This document shows positions 44,201-55,662 of a stretch of DNA of 64,000 bases, piece by piece. Below the pieces are notes generated by a model, which saw nothing but the letters and a program-made list of their open reading frames with translations, had not been told where the DNA came from and did no database searches. Source of the DNA: Tachypleus tridentatus (Eukaryota > Arthropoda > Merostomata > Xiphosura > Limulidae); NCBI RefSeq assembly GCF_004210375.1, contig NW_027467782.1, positions 32,167,771-32,231,770 on the forward strand. Direction: 5' to 3'. A program made the position numbers and the translations under genes. Positions within the stretch are counted from its first letter, which is position 1. The number at the start of each line of letters is the position of its first letter.

Positions 44201-47200
44201 CGTATTTAAGTTATACATGTCTAATAGCCCAAGCTTAATACATTCCAACTATAAACTGAATTTTAAGTTTTCTTGGGTAGCTTGTACTATCTTAGTTTAA
44301 TTCCATAAATTGTATAGCAGTATCCTTTCTTCCAGGTATTGCTTTTCCAACATGTGTTTCTGTGAACAACTGCATCTGCCATTTCTCACCTCTGAGAAGT
44401 GATCCTGATGTCATATTGAAAGATGGAGATGTTGTAAAACTGTATGTATAACACTATTGCTTTTATCTAACTAGATTTTTTAATGTTTATTAAAGAATGT
44501 TGTGACATGTACAGAAAAATATGCATGGGGCTAGTGCTAAAATTATATTATTTATCCTCAACAGAAAGCCAAGGTTTTAATCTATCAGATGACAGTATTT
44601 TACTTTTTTTTTCTGTAGAGAAATTTATATATTTCCTTTTGAGTGAAAACTTTATTTCCCCAGGAAACAAATCAACAAGCTCTTGTCACATAGTGATGAA
44701 ACTGGAAAAGTTGGGGTAATTATGGGACATTGTCAGCATTTTGTATGTGATTATTTAATTAAACGAAACATTATTTAGGGCAGTAATTCCAGTAATATAA
44801 AAACACCGCAGTAAAGTATCATCTACAGTCAAAAACAACAACAACAGAAAAGACTGAGTTAAGTACTTGATGTTTTTGTCCTTCCTGTGTATTTTTTGGT
44901 TATTATAATAAAAGTAACTAAAATGCAAAAATTACAAATTTTTAGGTTAGTCAAGATTAGGTAAAATAAAGAAAAATAAGATATTTTCATGAGGTATGCT
45001 TCTGAGTAGCTTTTGTGTTATGTAATTCTATAGAGTAACACAAACTGTACGTTTTATAGTGATTTCCAAACATTATGCCAAACAAGTCATTTTAAAGGGT
45101 AATAAAACAGCAAACATCAAATATAAAAAGATGTATACTGTTACAAGTTTAAAGCTAATTAACCTTAGGTCATGGGTTAAAGAACCTGTTATTGCATTTG
45201 TTGACTTACATTCAAAATTTTATTCAACTACTATTTTATGAACATATATCCTTAAGCTGTTGGTATCAAGCTGTAGAATATAATTCAAATTTTCTTATCA
45301 TACATTAAATATTAAACACATTGGTCATTTTCCTTTTGCATTCTTTGATTGTTTTTATATCTCATATTCATTACTGGAGCTTTATTCTCTTGTCTTTACC
45401 TTCTCTTCACTCTCATCTCTTCACAATTGTTTTCTTCTTATTTCCTATTTGACCCCTTCACCAGGTTCTGGATAGTTTTCCTGGGATGTCTGTGGTTATT
45501 CCTTGTCCCTACTCAGATCAGGATCTCATCTTTGGCTTTCTCTCTCTTCATACAGTTTCTGTGTAGTTGGCATCTATTCAGATATGACACCCTTTTTCTT
45601 CTTGTTCATCTCCTTCAATCCTTCGTACGTGACTTGCATCTTTCTTCTCTCTCATTTGCCATGAGGTATCTAAGGCATTGCTCTCACCTTGGTGACTCAA
45701 GCAGAAAGTGTTTATCAATTTATTTTCACTTCTTAGCTCACCCGTCGTGTCTATTCCTGCATATTCTTACACATTCCTTGACTGCACCTTGTTTTTTATG
45801 TTTTACATTTCTTTCTTCTTTGTCTTCTCTCACTACTCTCTCTCTTGGATGGTTTGCCTTTGTCTGTCATCCTGATGATTACAACTCTTTGTACCCAATC
45901 AACTTAGGGTTGGGGCTCGTATTTTCTTCTTTGTTAACCTATGTAAAAGATCTCACTATGTAGATCAAGTGAGTGAAAACAACTTGATTTAAAGAGAATA
46001 TCTCACACTTAGTTTATTTTAACTCTTTTGAATGCCTTTGCTTTGTTGATAAAATCTGTTGTTCAGTTCTGGTTGTTTTAGTGTTTTTATTTCTCAAAGC
46101 ATGCAAATTGTATCACTGCAGCTTGTGTATCAGATGAAGCCCATCTGTACTTCACTAATTTAGTTTGATGGTAAGTCTAATTATTTTATCAATGATTTTG
46201 AAATGGAAAGCATTTTCCATTTGGGACTTGGAAATGATATTTATTTGTAATTTGTTTGTTGTTAAGTCTGGTAATGTTCCAAATAGCAACGCTATTTACT
46301 TTTCAGTTTTGAAGTCATTTTCTAGTCTGTAAAGCATTTGAATCTGTCTTTTCCACATTGGTTTTGCAGCAGTGGATATCTACTGTGGATATATTTAATG
46401 GTTTTTTCTAAACCTTTCAGTGCCTTTTCATATCCTAGTTTGTCAGTGTGTTTTCTATGTTAGATCCAAACACGTTTTTGTGGCTACCATTGCAGCTTAT
46501 ACAAAATAAACCCCCTATTACACTTTGCCTTGGTCACTAATCTTATACTTTACTTAAGGTTTATTTACATGTAAAAATTAAAGTTAGTAAGATCTTAACT
46601 TAGTGTGATAGCCTTTTAACTTGTAGAAACAAAAACAAATTGTTTATACTTAAAGTTTGAGTGTATGAGAACTGTACCTCAGCAGTATTGTATAATAAAA
46701 CTCCAAAAAATAAGTTTTGTATACAAAGACAACTTTTTGCAATCAAGTAAAATTAATTTAGGACTGAATTTTCAACGTTATCCATGTTCAGTGGGTTTGC
46801 TGATTTTTTTGAATAAAAAATACACAATTTCAAAAGTTATTTTTCTTTTAGTTATAAGACCCATATTTAGTTTTTTGTAGTTTAATTCAAAATAATTTTC
46901 ACACTATGTATTTTGTAAAATAATCTATTATTTATCACACTTATTCTGTTTGCTATGATTATCCATTATTTTCTGAAATTTCTTTTATGAAAAGTTTGTA
47001 GAAGAAAGAAAGATTAATTGTAAACTGCACATTATTACAGTCTTAGTGATGACTCTGTTGTGCATAGATGCAACTTCCTGGTCTGCACTTAAGCAGACCA
47101 GAGGCTCAGAAGTCCATTGGGATATGTTAGAAACTTTACAGTTACGTTTGAATGAGACTATTGTGGTTTCAGTTTCTGTGGTCATATTTCTTATGGGAAA

Positions 47201-50200
47201 CAGTCTCTGGTTTTGAGATGTAACTGGAAGCTTTTGGCTTAAAAACCTTTGTCAGTTTTAGTACTTGTTTGTATTTTCGTTAATTGCACCAAGAAGTAGG
47301 TCCATTTTTTGTTGTAGTGACATTTCAGGTGTGGGGTCGTTCTTTGTAATTATGGCCTTGATTTTGAAGATTAGGGTATTTTTGTAGATTGTAATGTAAT
47401 TTTTGGATTACATTGCAGTCTTAAATACTTACTGTTGTGAGTTTTTTCACATCCATTGGAAAACAATGAAGCCTTCTTTCTTTAAAATGTTATTTGAATC
47501 TATATGGTTGACAATCTCACCATGTGTAAGTCTATTTTTTGAAAGAGCTGTGGTATGTTCTTGTAGACATAAACCTATCCTAGTGATATTGAGTGGTTGG
47601 GAATTTACCATGAATTAAATAAAGAAACTAAACATAGCTCTGTGACTTCTATCTGTGGTGGATGTCACTTCATTCATATAAATCTCCATTTGTACAAAAC
47701 ATGTAAGGTTATATTTATTGTATTTGATTTTTTAGTTAATTTATTCATGAACAAAAAGATTAACTTTATGTTTTTCAACTACATACGTTGTGTGTTTTTT
47801 GTACATTTCGGAGACCTTGGAGCTCATATTGATAGTTTTATTGCTGTTGTGGCCCACACCTTAGTAGTTGGTAGCTGTAAGGAAAGAAATGTGAAAAAAG
47901 TTCATTTAGATCAGACGTGGTAAATATTTTCGGATGCAGGAACCAGCCCAAAAATAGAGGAATCTGATATGCTTAACATTACTTCACTATTATTTGTACA
48001 TGGAAATGGGGGCTACATTAGTGCATCAGTTACCAGCACCTCTGTTATCTACAATCTTCGATTATCTGTTATTGTTTATTTTCCCATATTTTTTTAAATA
48101 ATTGTGCTATTACAATTCTAGACAATAAATTACATATTTTGGAGAATCGTCACTCAGAAATTGTTGTTGCAAAAGTTTTAGGTGTTGGACAATATCTAGG
48201 GTTTATTTATGTTGAATCTGGCATTTGTTCAAATCATAAATTAGCTGGTTCAAACATAGCTTTGCTTCTTTTATTTTTAGCTGTTGAGATAAGAATACAA
48301 AATATTGAAAAATTGTACTTAGATTAAACAATGGGCTAACTACTGAAATATAAAAGTGCTTCAATTATCCTATGTTTTGTTTTTGTCTTCCATGGACTAG
48401 TGGGATAATTAAGTCAGCAATGTGTATTTACTTGTTTTCAGGACAACAAGTGAACGTTCATGATCTCATGATATCAACAATCATTTAATAGTATTGCCTG
48501 AACTACCTACCTTTGGTATCATTAGAATCTAAACATATCTACTGATTGGTTGAGCTAATAATAATAATAAAAAGCAACAATAACAGTGGAGCAAAATTAC
48601 TAATGTGTTGTGTAACTGCAGCATTTCATTCCTGAAAAACCATTAAGTGCTGATTCCACTGTTAACTTCCTATAAGTCCCCCCATTGCACAGCGGTATGT
48701 CTGCAGACCCACACTGCTAAAAACCCGGGTTTTGATACCTGTGGTGGGCAGAGCACAGACAGCCCATTATGTAGTGTTGTGTTTAATTCTAAAACAAACA
48801 AATTCCTCGAAACAAAGCTCATTTTAGAACTCAAAGAACATGAAAATAGTTCTGGACTTCCAAGAATCCAGAACTGTTCTAGATTTGAGTTCTATTTAGC
48901 ACAACTCTATATACGAATAAAATGGGAGAAAATAATAGGTGCCACATGAAATGTTTAGTCACCATGGCAACTCAGTGTCCAGTATTTGTTGAGGCTTGAT
49001 ATGGATCCTAAACACCATTGCATTAAAATAGTGTTGTTACTTGCTGGTAAATTTCTGAATTAAGCAATTACAAAACATCATTCTCACAATGCAACATTTT
49101 TTGTATGACTTACATTTTAAATATATACACATTCAGATCTCTTTCTGAAAGTACAAGATCATGAACAAGTCAAATAATTTTTCATTATTTGTGTGGAAAA
49201 GAAAAAATTATAACCATTATTTTGTTTTGTGTTTTCATCTTCTGCTTATGTTTAAGAATACTAGCTGTGGTACCCATGCCCTGGACAGAAGTTATGTAAA
49301 TTCATGATTAACCCTTAAACAGTGAGAATGTTATAGGTAGAAGCATCAATCGATTGATGATGGCCACCATCTAAGGATTAATGAAAGGTTATCTTCAGAC
49401 ATGAAAAGTTGTTTCCTTTATCTATAGTTTTTATAAGACCCAAAATGGTCATACAAACAGTGAAACTGTAAATTTGCATGTACCTCCTCATGGACCGAAC
49501 AAACTCTCATGCCAAATTGTAAGATTCACCAACGGGGATGAAGTAGTGGTAAGAAAAATACACACAAAAAAACTTATAAAAACTGCAAAATTGAAAATTT
49601 GTGTGCATTTCCCCATGGAACTAATGAACCTTCATACTAATTTTGGCAAAGATCCACCAACACCCTGCAAAGTATTTGTATGGACATACAACAGACAATA
49701 CTGTTATATTTACATAGATGGCATCAATGCATTAAATCCACATGTGACATATTCATGACATCATATTTGCACCCTGAGTATGGAAGAAAAAAATAAAATT
49801 CTCCGTGATTGGAAATGGAAGTGAAATGGGAAAATTGTGAGTCCCATTGCATATCTACATGCACACAGAATACAAATTTCACAAAGTTAGTGGTTCCACA
49901 TCACATAAAGTTTTTCCCTTACCATATAAACAAGAGTTCCATTATAGTGTGATGTATCATGTTTTGCATGTCATTGTAAAAATGCTTTCTGATATTTGAG
50001 CTTACAGTTGTTTATTGTTTCCTTAAAAGCTGTAAATGATGTGAAGTTGTATTATTATTTTCCTATGTTTTTTTTTCATTTCTCAGGTGCAGAAGTAATA
50101 ACTTTGAGTTCATACAAATCAGACATTAATGAAAAAACAAACTGAATTTAAGATATTCAATTAAACAATTTTTTCTTTTTCTTATTGCATAACAGATTTA

Positions 50201-51980
50201 AAGTTGTGTTTACAAAACTGGCATCAGTTTGTGTGATATATTTTTAAAATACTTATGATACAACCAAAAGGTTGTTTTTTATTTAAGACTTGCACGTAAA
50301 GGTCAAACCTGACAAATTGTGTATCCATATCTCTTTGTGAGTTACTATTCCACAAACAACTCTTGTACAAAGGTACAATTTACCCTTTCAACATTATAGT
50401 TTCTACATTTCTTTTTCTTCCACTTGTAACATTATTTTTTAATTTGGTGTCTGAGAAGTAGCTTCAAAATGATGTAATTTAACATGAAAAAATGCTGTTA
50501 TGCTCTTTTCTATGTGAGTTAAAATTAGCAAAACTGTTGTATGATGTTTATATTCCATCGATCTTATCCTACATATATTCATACTGTATCTATTTCAACA
50601 TTTTCCCACCACTGTGTCAAATAGTGTAAATATGTGCTTGTTAAATAATGTGTAAAAGTATTATAATAGAGTAGAGGAATACAAGACATTCATGATCCCA
50701 CATTCATGGCTGTAAAGAAGTAGTCATGATTAATAGGCTCGGCATGGCCAGGCGGGTTAAGGCATTCAACTCGTAATCTGAGGGTCGCAGGTTTGAATCT
50801 TTGCACGAATTTCAAAAAAACAAAGAAACAAACAGTCGTAATTAATAAAGGGTTGTTGTGAATATAGTTCTTCAGGAAATGTTTTTGAGGCATCAAAATA
50901 CTTTTTATGATACATATTGTTTTCTTGTGTAAAGAGCATTCCTTCTGTAACATTTATAACCACATAAATTCTAATGGATAAAATGTCCTAGAACCAGAAT
51001 CAAGACATTTCTCATACTACATGTGGAGAATATTGAGTACTTACTGCTAGATTCATACACTTCTACCCAAGTGTACAAACTTCCACAATGTAGTAGCACT
51101 CTGTTTTGCCATTTGCTATGTAGCTATTTAATTTGTCTAAAATGCACCCTCCAAGACCAAGTAATATTTTTGTTTGTTAATACTTCTTAGTTGTGACTTT
51201 ATTCCATGAAATAAAACTTGTTTTTTACAACGACTTGAATCATTGTTGGTTGGATGTATGTCAGCAATTTTGTGTGATGCACATAAACTTGAATTATTAT
51301 AAACATACATACAAATGGTACAGGAGAATTTGATCACAAAGATATGTTTAAAAATGCAGTTAATTACCTCAAAGTATAAAGAGAATATTCAAATAAACTT
51401 CTTTTTAATAATATTTTAAGGATAAAAGAGTACTGGTTATTTTAAGTTTAAAGCAGGGGGTTCTTAACCAGGGGTGCCCGCACCCCTAAGGGGTGCGAAG
51501 ATGATTCCCAAGGGGTGCGAGGATGCCCATGAATAATTAAAGCAAATCTATATTTTTACATAAGAGTATGCTTTACATTTCTCCAGGGGGTGCGAGAAAT
51601 GATTACTGATTTGAAAGGGGTGCAAACACTGAAAAAGGTTAAGAACCACTGGTTTAAAGGTAGCTTTGTGTCCACTGTTTTGCTAACAAATTAAAAAAAG
51701 CTGTAAGTGTTTTGTAATTGATATACAACATGCACCATGTTATTTATCAAGAGAGAAGTAATTTGTTAAAAGTTCTTTTCATCTATCATTGATTGAAGTA
51801 ATACAGATTAATTTTATATTCTAATATATAATCAAAGAAAATCCTTTTATTATACCTAGTACATGTTTTTTCCACCAATTTATACAGGAAAATAAGGTGA
51901 CAAGAAAAAGGGCTGATGTTATATGTGCTGCACACTTTGCTGCAGAAATTGCTCTACGAATGGTAAAGCCAGGGGATGAG
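38137..51980 (+). CDS. PA2G4: PA2G4/EBP1 N-terminal exons (copy B, partial, possibly defective)
   Basis: Four + strand segments match the N-terminal half of PA2G4 in order: 38137-38265, 44336-44441, 47812-47881 and 51888-51980. They read [93 protein letters not shown]. Phases agree throughout. The first coding exon (MAxxx..DLVVTKYK), the middle exon after VKPG and all C-terminal exons are not seen. The C-terminal exons that would complete it lie to the left, at 0.45-8.1 kb. The third segment lacks canonical splice sites, so this copy may be a pseudogene unless the sequence is in error there. Introns are long and repeat-filled. Confidence 0.85.
38266..41020. other. PA2G4 copy B intron, pyrimidine-rich
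   Basis: 39.1-40.7 kb is strongly C/T-rich on the + strand with frequent CTTC/TTTC words, like 45.3-46.0 kb. It may be an old dispersed element, but no protein match could be made on either strand. Open frames here are hydrophobic by composition. Confidence 0.35.
41025..43820. mobile_element. Unclassified 2.8-kb element with about 110-bp inverted ends
   Basis: The left end (41025-41140, landmark CACCTCACTTAGATAATGTA) and the right end (43700-43820, landmark TTATCTAAGTGAGGTACTAA) are inverted copies at roughly 70-75%, running from AAATGCTCTTCACAACATCT to ATCACTTTTTTT. The interior is T/C-rich with many short open frames (42168-43429) that show no motif I can name. It could be a decayed DNA transposon or another element with inverted ends. 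Sense is unknown. Confidence 0.5.
43821..44335. other. PA2G4 copy B intron, unique sequence
   Basis: AT-rich; nothing recognised. Confidence 0.45.
44336..44441 (+). CDS. PA2G4: PA2G4 copy B exon: [13 protein letters not shown] segment
   Basis: Acceptor TTCTTCCAG, donor GTATGT. It encodes [20 protein letters not shown], then [15 protein letters not shown], matching [20 protein letters not shown] of human PA2G4. It ends with CT of a leucine or isoleucine-position codon. Confidence 0.92.
44442..47811. other. PA2G4 copy B intron, unique and pyrimidine-rich sequence
   Basis: Contains the longest open frame of the intron (45349-45963, 204 codons), a leucine/serine/phenylalanine-rich composition effect of a CT-rich stretch rather than a gene. 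46.3-47.3 kb has coding-like patches on the minus strand (for example [20 protein letters not shown], then LLQN) that may be an old element, unassigned. Confidence 0.35.
47812..47881 (+). pseudogene. PA2G4: PA2G4 copy B exon lacking both splice dinucleotides
   Basis: The 70-nt segment needed between the flanking exons encodes (L)[20 protein letters not shown], then SCK. Phase requires an acceptor ending at 47811 and a donor at 47882, but the bases are GG instead of AG (TTTCGG/A) and GA instead of GT (AAG/GAAAGA). Each is one base from the canonical site. The nearest alternative AG (47812-47813) and GT (47877-47878) shift the frame into a stop. The peptide itself is well conserved apart from G to S in HIDGF. 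It reads through as one open frame from 47597 to 47923. Confidence 0.7.
47882..48675. other. PA2G4 copy B intron, unique sequence
   Basis: AT-rich; nothing recognised. Confidence 0.45.
48676..48801 (+). repeat. tRNA-derived SINE (family 2), best copy
   Basis: CCCCCCATTGCACAGCGGTA, TGTCTGCAGACCCACACTGC, CCCGGGTTTTGATACCTGTG, GTGGGCAGAGCACAGACAGC, ending AAAACAAACAAATTC. A/B boxes readable. Confidence 0.8.
49250..49920 (+). repeat. Old interspersed repeat with internal repetition
   Basis: A block of about 115 bp occurs twice in tandem: TTTGCATGTACCTCCTCATG...GATTCACCAAC at about 49475-49535 and TTTGTGTGCATTTCCCCATG...GATCCACCAAC at about 49600-49660. A third, weaker copy lies near 49835-49890. 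It resembles a LINE 3' tail but the family is not identified. Confidence 0.4.
49921..50734. other. PA2G4 copy B intron, unique sequence
   Basis: AT-rich; nothing recognised. Confidence 0.45.
50735..50833 (+). repeat. tRNA-derived SINE (family 1), body deleted, with TSD
   Basis: AGGCTCGGCATGGCCAGGCG head and B box GCAGGTTTGAATC run straight into the CACGAATTTCAAAAAAACAA tail; about 180 bp of body is missing. Flanked by a 13-bp target-site duplication AGTCATGATTAAT / AGTCGTAATTAAT (50722-50734 and 50834-50846). Confidence 0.88.
50834..51453. other. PA2G4 copy B intron, unique sequence
   Basis: AT-rich; nothing recognised. Confidence 0.45.
51454..51651. mobile_element. hAT-type MITE 1 with 8-bp target-site duplication
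   Basis: 198 bp. Ends CAGGGGGTTCTTAACCAGGG and GGTTAAGAACCACTG are inverted. It is flanked by a perfect 8-bp duplication GTTTAAAG (51446-51453 and 51652-51659), the hAT signature. The GGGGTGCGA motif is repeated inside. Nonautonomous and noncoding. The perfect duplication suggests moderate age. Confidence 0.92.
51888..51980 (+). CDS. PA2G4: PA2G4 copy B exon: KADVIxAAH segment
   Basis: 93 nt, phase 0 at both ends, acceptor TTTATACAG, donor GTGAGT. It encodes [20 protein letters not shown], then [11 protein letters not shown], matching [27 protein letters not shown]. GRK is replaced by RKR. It lies between two hAT MITEs (51454-51651 and 52410-52575). Confidence 0.9.
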
Positions 51981-52409
51981 GTGAGTATTTTTTATGTGTG
52001 GCTTTTATCATTTTACATAGTACAGCTGTTCTGAGAATATTTGCATAATTTTAAACAATCTATGAATATTGTTTCTGAGAATAAGCTTTTTTAATGTTTA
52101 TTTGGAAAAGAATACAGTTTAAGTTAATTCTAAGCTCATGGATACTTTTGTTTTTCTGTATATGTTTTAAGGTTTTACTGAGTTGCATTCAAAATTTAAT
52201 TAAGCAACTTTTCTCTCTATGTATTAAATAAATTTAGTATTATAATCACCATTATGATGTGTGTTATGTATTATCTGAATTATAATTTTTTTATTTCAAA
52301 ATAAACTTTTAAAACAAAAAACAACTTTAGTTTTGTTGTCCTTTTATGAATGCGAATTCACAAATCTTAACTTTTGGTCTCTATAACTTAAGTAATCATT
52401 CATGTGCAA

Positions 52410-52575
52410 CAGTGGTTCCCAACCTTTTTTATGCCCTGCACCCCTAAAAAATTTTGATATGTTCTTGCACCCCTCACAGTAATTATTTTTTTAAGAATAA
52501 AGGTGAAGATGGCCAAATTAATGTTATCTCACACCCCCTGGAACGCTATCTCGCACCCCTGGTTGGGAACCACTG
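52410..52575. mobile_element. hAT-type MITE 2 with 8-bp target-site duplication
   Basis: 166 bp. Terminal inverted repeats CAGTGGTTCCCAACC and GGTTGGGAACCACTG are perfect over 15 bp. The target-site duplication is ATGTGCAA / ATGTACAA (7 of 8). The internal TGCACCCCTAAAAAATTTTG and TCGCACCCCTG words show a relation to MITE 1. Confidence 0.92.
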
Positions 52576-55500
52576 ATGTACAACATATGTGTATGTCTAG
52601 TTAGAAACTAAGGTAATTGTATTATTTATACATACTTCTTAAAAATTCCCAGAAATAATAAATTAATTTTGGGAACACCTAACAGAAGCCATGCCTCTCT
52701 TCTGTACTTGAGATTTACAAGATAAATGCACATAGCTGATGTCCATTTTTATACAAAAAGAAATAGCTCATTTTAAGCAAGAACTTCCTGATGGTTATTG
52801 TTAAATGGATGTACAATATTCATTTTTGAGTGCATCTGATTACTGAGAGCATTTTTTTAAATGTTTTGTTATTGGTAGCACTTACGGTTGTTTATTAAAT
52901 GGATACTTATTAATCAGATAGAAAGTTAAATTGTATTTATGTTTGTATGAGTTAATTACTTATGTGTTACTTACGTTTTGAAATTCATATGGGAAAGGTT
53001 TAATACCTTTTTAAAAGTATAAACCAAATTTTGCTTTGGTTTGAGATCCTTCTGGTTATATGTGAATGCAAGAACACTTTGACACCATAATATTGCCCAT
53101 GGGTGCTCATTGAAGTGTGGTTGAATAATAAATTCTAAGGTAGAGAAAAGAGAAATGAAACATTAAAAATAAACTGTTTTTTAAAACGTAAAGATGTACA
53201 ATTAAAAATATAATTAATAAAAGATGGTATAAGATTATTCAGTGAAAAATTGAAAGGTATATACATTTTCCTGTTTCTTAATTTTAAACACTTCACTAAA
53301 CGTTGGCTCTAATTGCTGCAATTAGTACTGTGATAGAGAAAATGAAAAATAAAATATAAATATTTACATATAGAAACAACTCTTTTATTATTCATTCCAG
53401 AGGTTCAAAAGGTGATGCAAATTATATTTGAAAACTGTAAGATGGAAAAAGTGTTTTTAATCTTAAAAACAAAATCAACTGTTTTGTTTGGATAGTCTGT
53501 ATTCTGAGAGCAAAAAGTCTTAAGTAAATTCACTAACAAATCTTTAATTGAAAATTTGAATTTTTTTGTGAACAAAAGCCCTCGAAATGTGTATTTAATA
53601 GTCTGTCAGATGTCAAAAGCTGTAGTGTGGCTAATCTCATGTTTACTTTTGTGGTTCTATTGAGCCCAAAAGGGCATATCTCTTAATCATTGAGTTAACA
53701 TGTTTAAAATTTAACACCAGCTTCCTTCAGTATAATAATCTTTAAATAAAACTCTTTTGAAAACAAAGATTGAGTTTGTCAGGTTTTATGCCAATTTAAC
53801 AAGTAGGTTTAACCAGAAAGTTGACAGTTCTGCTCTGTATGAAATGCAGTTGAAGAATCATTTTGCTACACAAATTATTTTACTTACATTGTCACTTATA
53901 AATAAGACTTGACTACTTGTTTCTGAAGTAGTTAATGAACAGTACAACTATTTGGATAATAGATTTTTCAGTTTTATTTGTTTGAAAACTTTGATTAGTT
54001 AGGTGAACCTATCAACTTAATATTAATTTGGAAGAGTTTGAGCTTTTTTCATTTTGTCCAGATAAACAAATTAACTCCTCTAGTGTCAAGATTTTTGGAA
54101 ATTGAGTTAGAAAAATGGCAGTCATTTATTTCAGTTTTAGATAGCTGATAGTCATATGTTATTGAAACAAAAATTCTTTTATGATCTGTTATATTTCTGA
54201 GCTGTGTAGTACCTTGTTTCTGTTATATCCTCAAATTCATCATCAGAAAAGATTTTGTAAATGTGCAGAATGCTACTATTAAGGTTGATATTAACATTCA
54301 GTGAAGAAGCACCATAAAATTGTAAAGTACGTGGAGATTGGGATACATTGTTTAGTAATGTCTACTTTATATTGTACCCAAGATCATAATAAGGGGTTGT
54401 ATTATAATTTTCACGTTCTAAACTGTGTTCTAAGATGATAGTTTCATTTCCATAAAAGCTCTTTTTAATTTCATCCCAGTCAGTGTGGATTTCAACATGT
54501 TTCACAGGTTACAAGCAAAAAATAGTTACTCTTTTACCACTTGACAATATATATTAGTAACTAGAGTACTGGTTATGTTATTAAGAATAAATCAAATCAA
54601 GATCAGCAAAAACAGCATTTCTAATGCTTTAGTGAACACTGATTGTAATGCATAACATATAAATACATTTGGGCAAGTAATACAAAATACAAAAAGAAAC
54701 GATTTGCTTGAATAAACTTGTACAAATATTTTCTGAAATGAGGAGGTTACCGGATTATCCCAGGCAAATCCTGGAATGGATTAGAATATCGTGGCTCATC
54801 CTGTTTTAATAATATATTTGAATGAGCAAATGATGCTGTTGTGGTAATATATTGCTCAGTAATTTGGATTTATTCCTGATTTTTTATGGCAGTTATGAGG
54901 TATGTCAAGCCAATCAACCTTATATTTAGTTATTGTAGAAAAAATAAGATAAAATATAAAACTCTTTCTCAGTAAAATACTTTTGATATTAATTTGGCAG
55001 GTTTTTGAGATTATGCAAATGACATTGAAAATATTGGATGTTGAAAAGTTTTTTTTAATGTAACTTGAAAACCACTCCACCTTACACTAAAGGCAGTCAG
55101 CACTGACTCCTTGTATTTATGGTTAATTATTTAGTAAAAATTCATATTTTTCGGTCTTTTAGTGTTTACTGAGATCTTGGCAAACTTTATGAACATACAT
55201 TAATTACTGTCAGTGTATGCATACTATGCATACTTTTATGGTTGCAAGTTATTTACCATGATGGCTACAAGGTTTTGTGAAGTAAATAGCCCATTTCAAA
55301 AATGGCTTGTTCTTGTAACAATAAAGGTTGGACTAAATTTGCCATTCAATACTTATAGAGTTAGCTTTATCTCTTTCATTCAGGTTTATATATATGTAAT
55401 ATACATGGATGAAATTAATGTACAGAAATATTAGTATCATTGTTTTGAAAACATCCCATAATCATAAACAGTGCATCATTTTTCCCATCTCTGCATGTGG

Positions 55501-55662
55501 ATAACAAACTGAAATAGTTTTAAAAAAGAAAAGAACTTGTAGTTTCAACTACATCAAACTATAAGTTGGTTTTAAGAGAAACTAATAAAGTTTTATTTTT
55601 ACACTTCTGTACATGTTGCAGTTACAGTTGCTTTTAATGTGTATTGATAACTGAAGTATGCT
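52576..55662. other. PA2G4 copy B intron, unique sequence
   Basis: The middle PA2G4 exon (HSFNCTPIEGMLSHQLKQ region) would be expected next, but I do not see it before the satellite. Open frames (54856-55080 minus, 55213-55434 plus) have no features. Confidence 0.4.

Noticed and set aside
45349-45963. 204-codon open frame on the + strand
   Set aside because: CT-rich stretch giving Leu/Ser/Phe-rich translation with no domain, inside a PA2G4 intron; similar texture at 39.1-40.7 kb.
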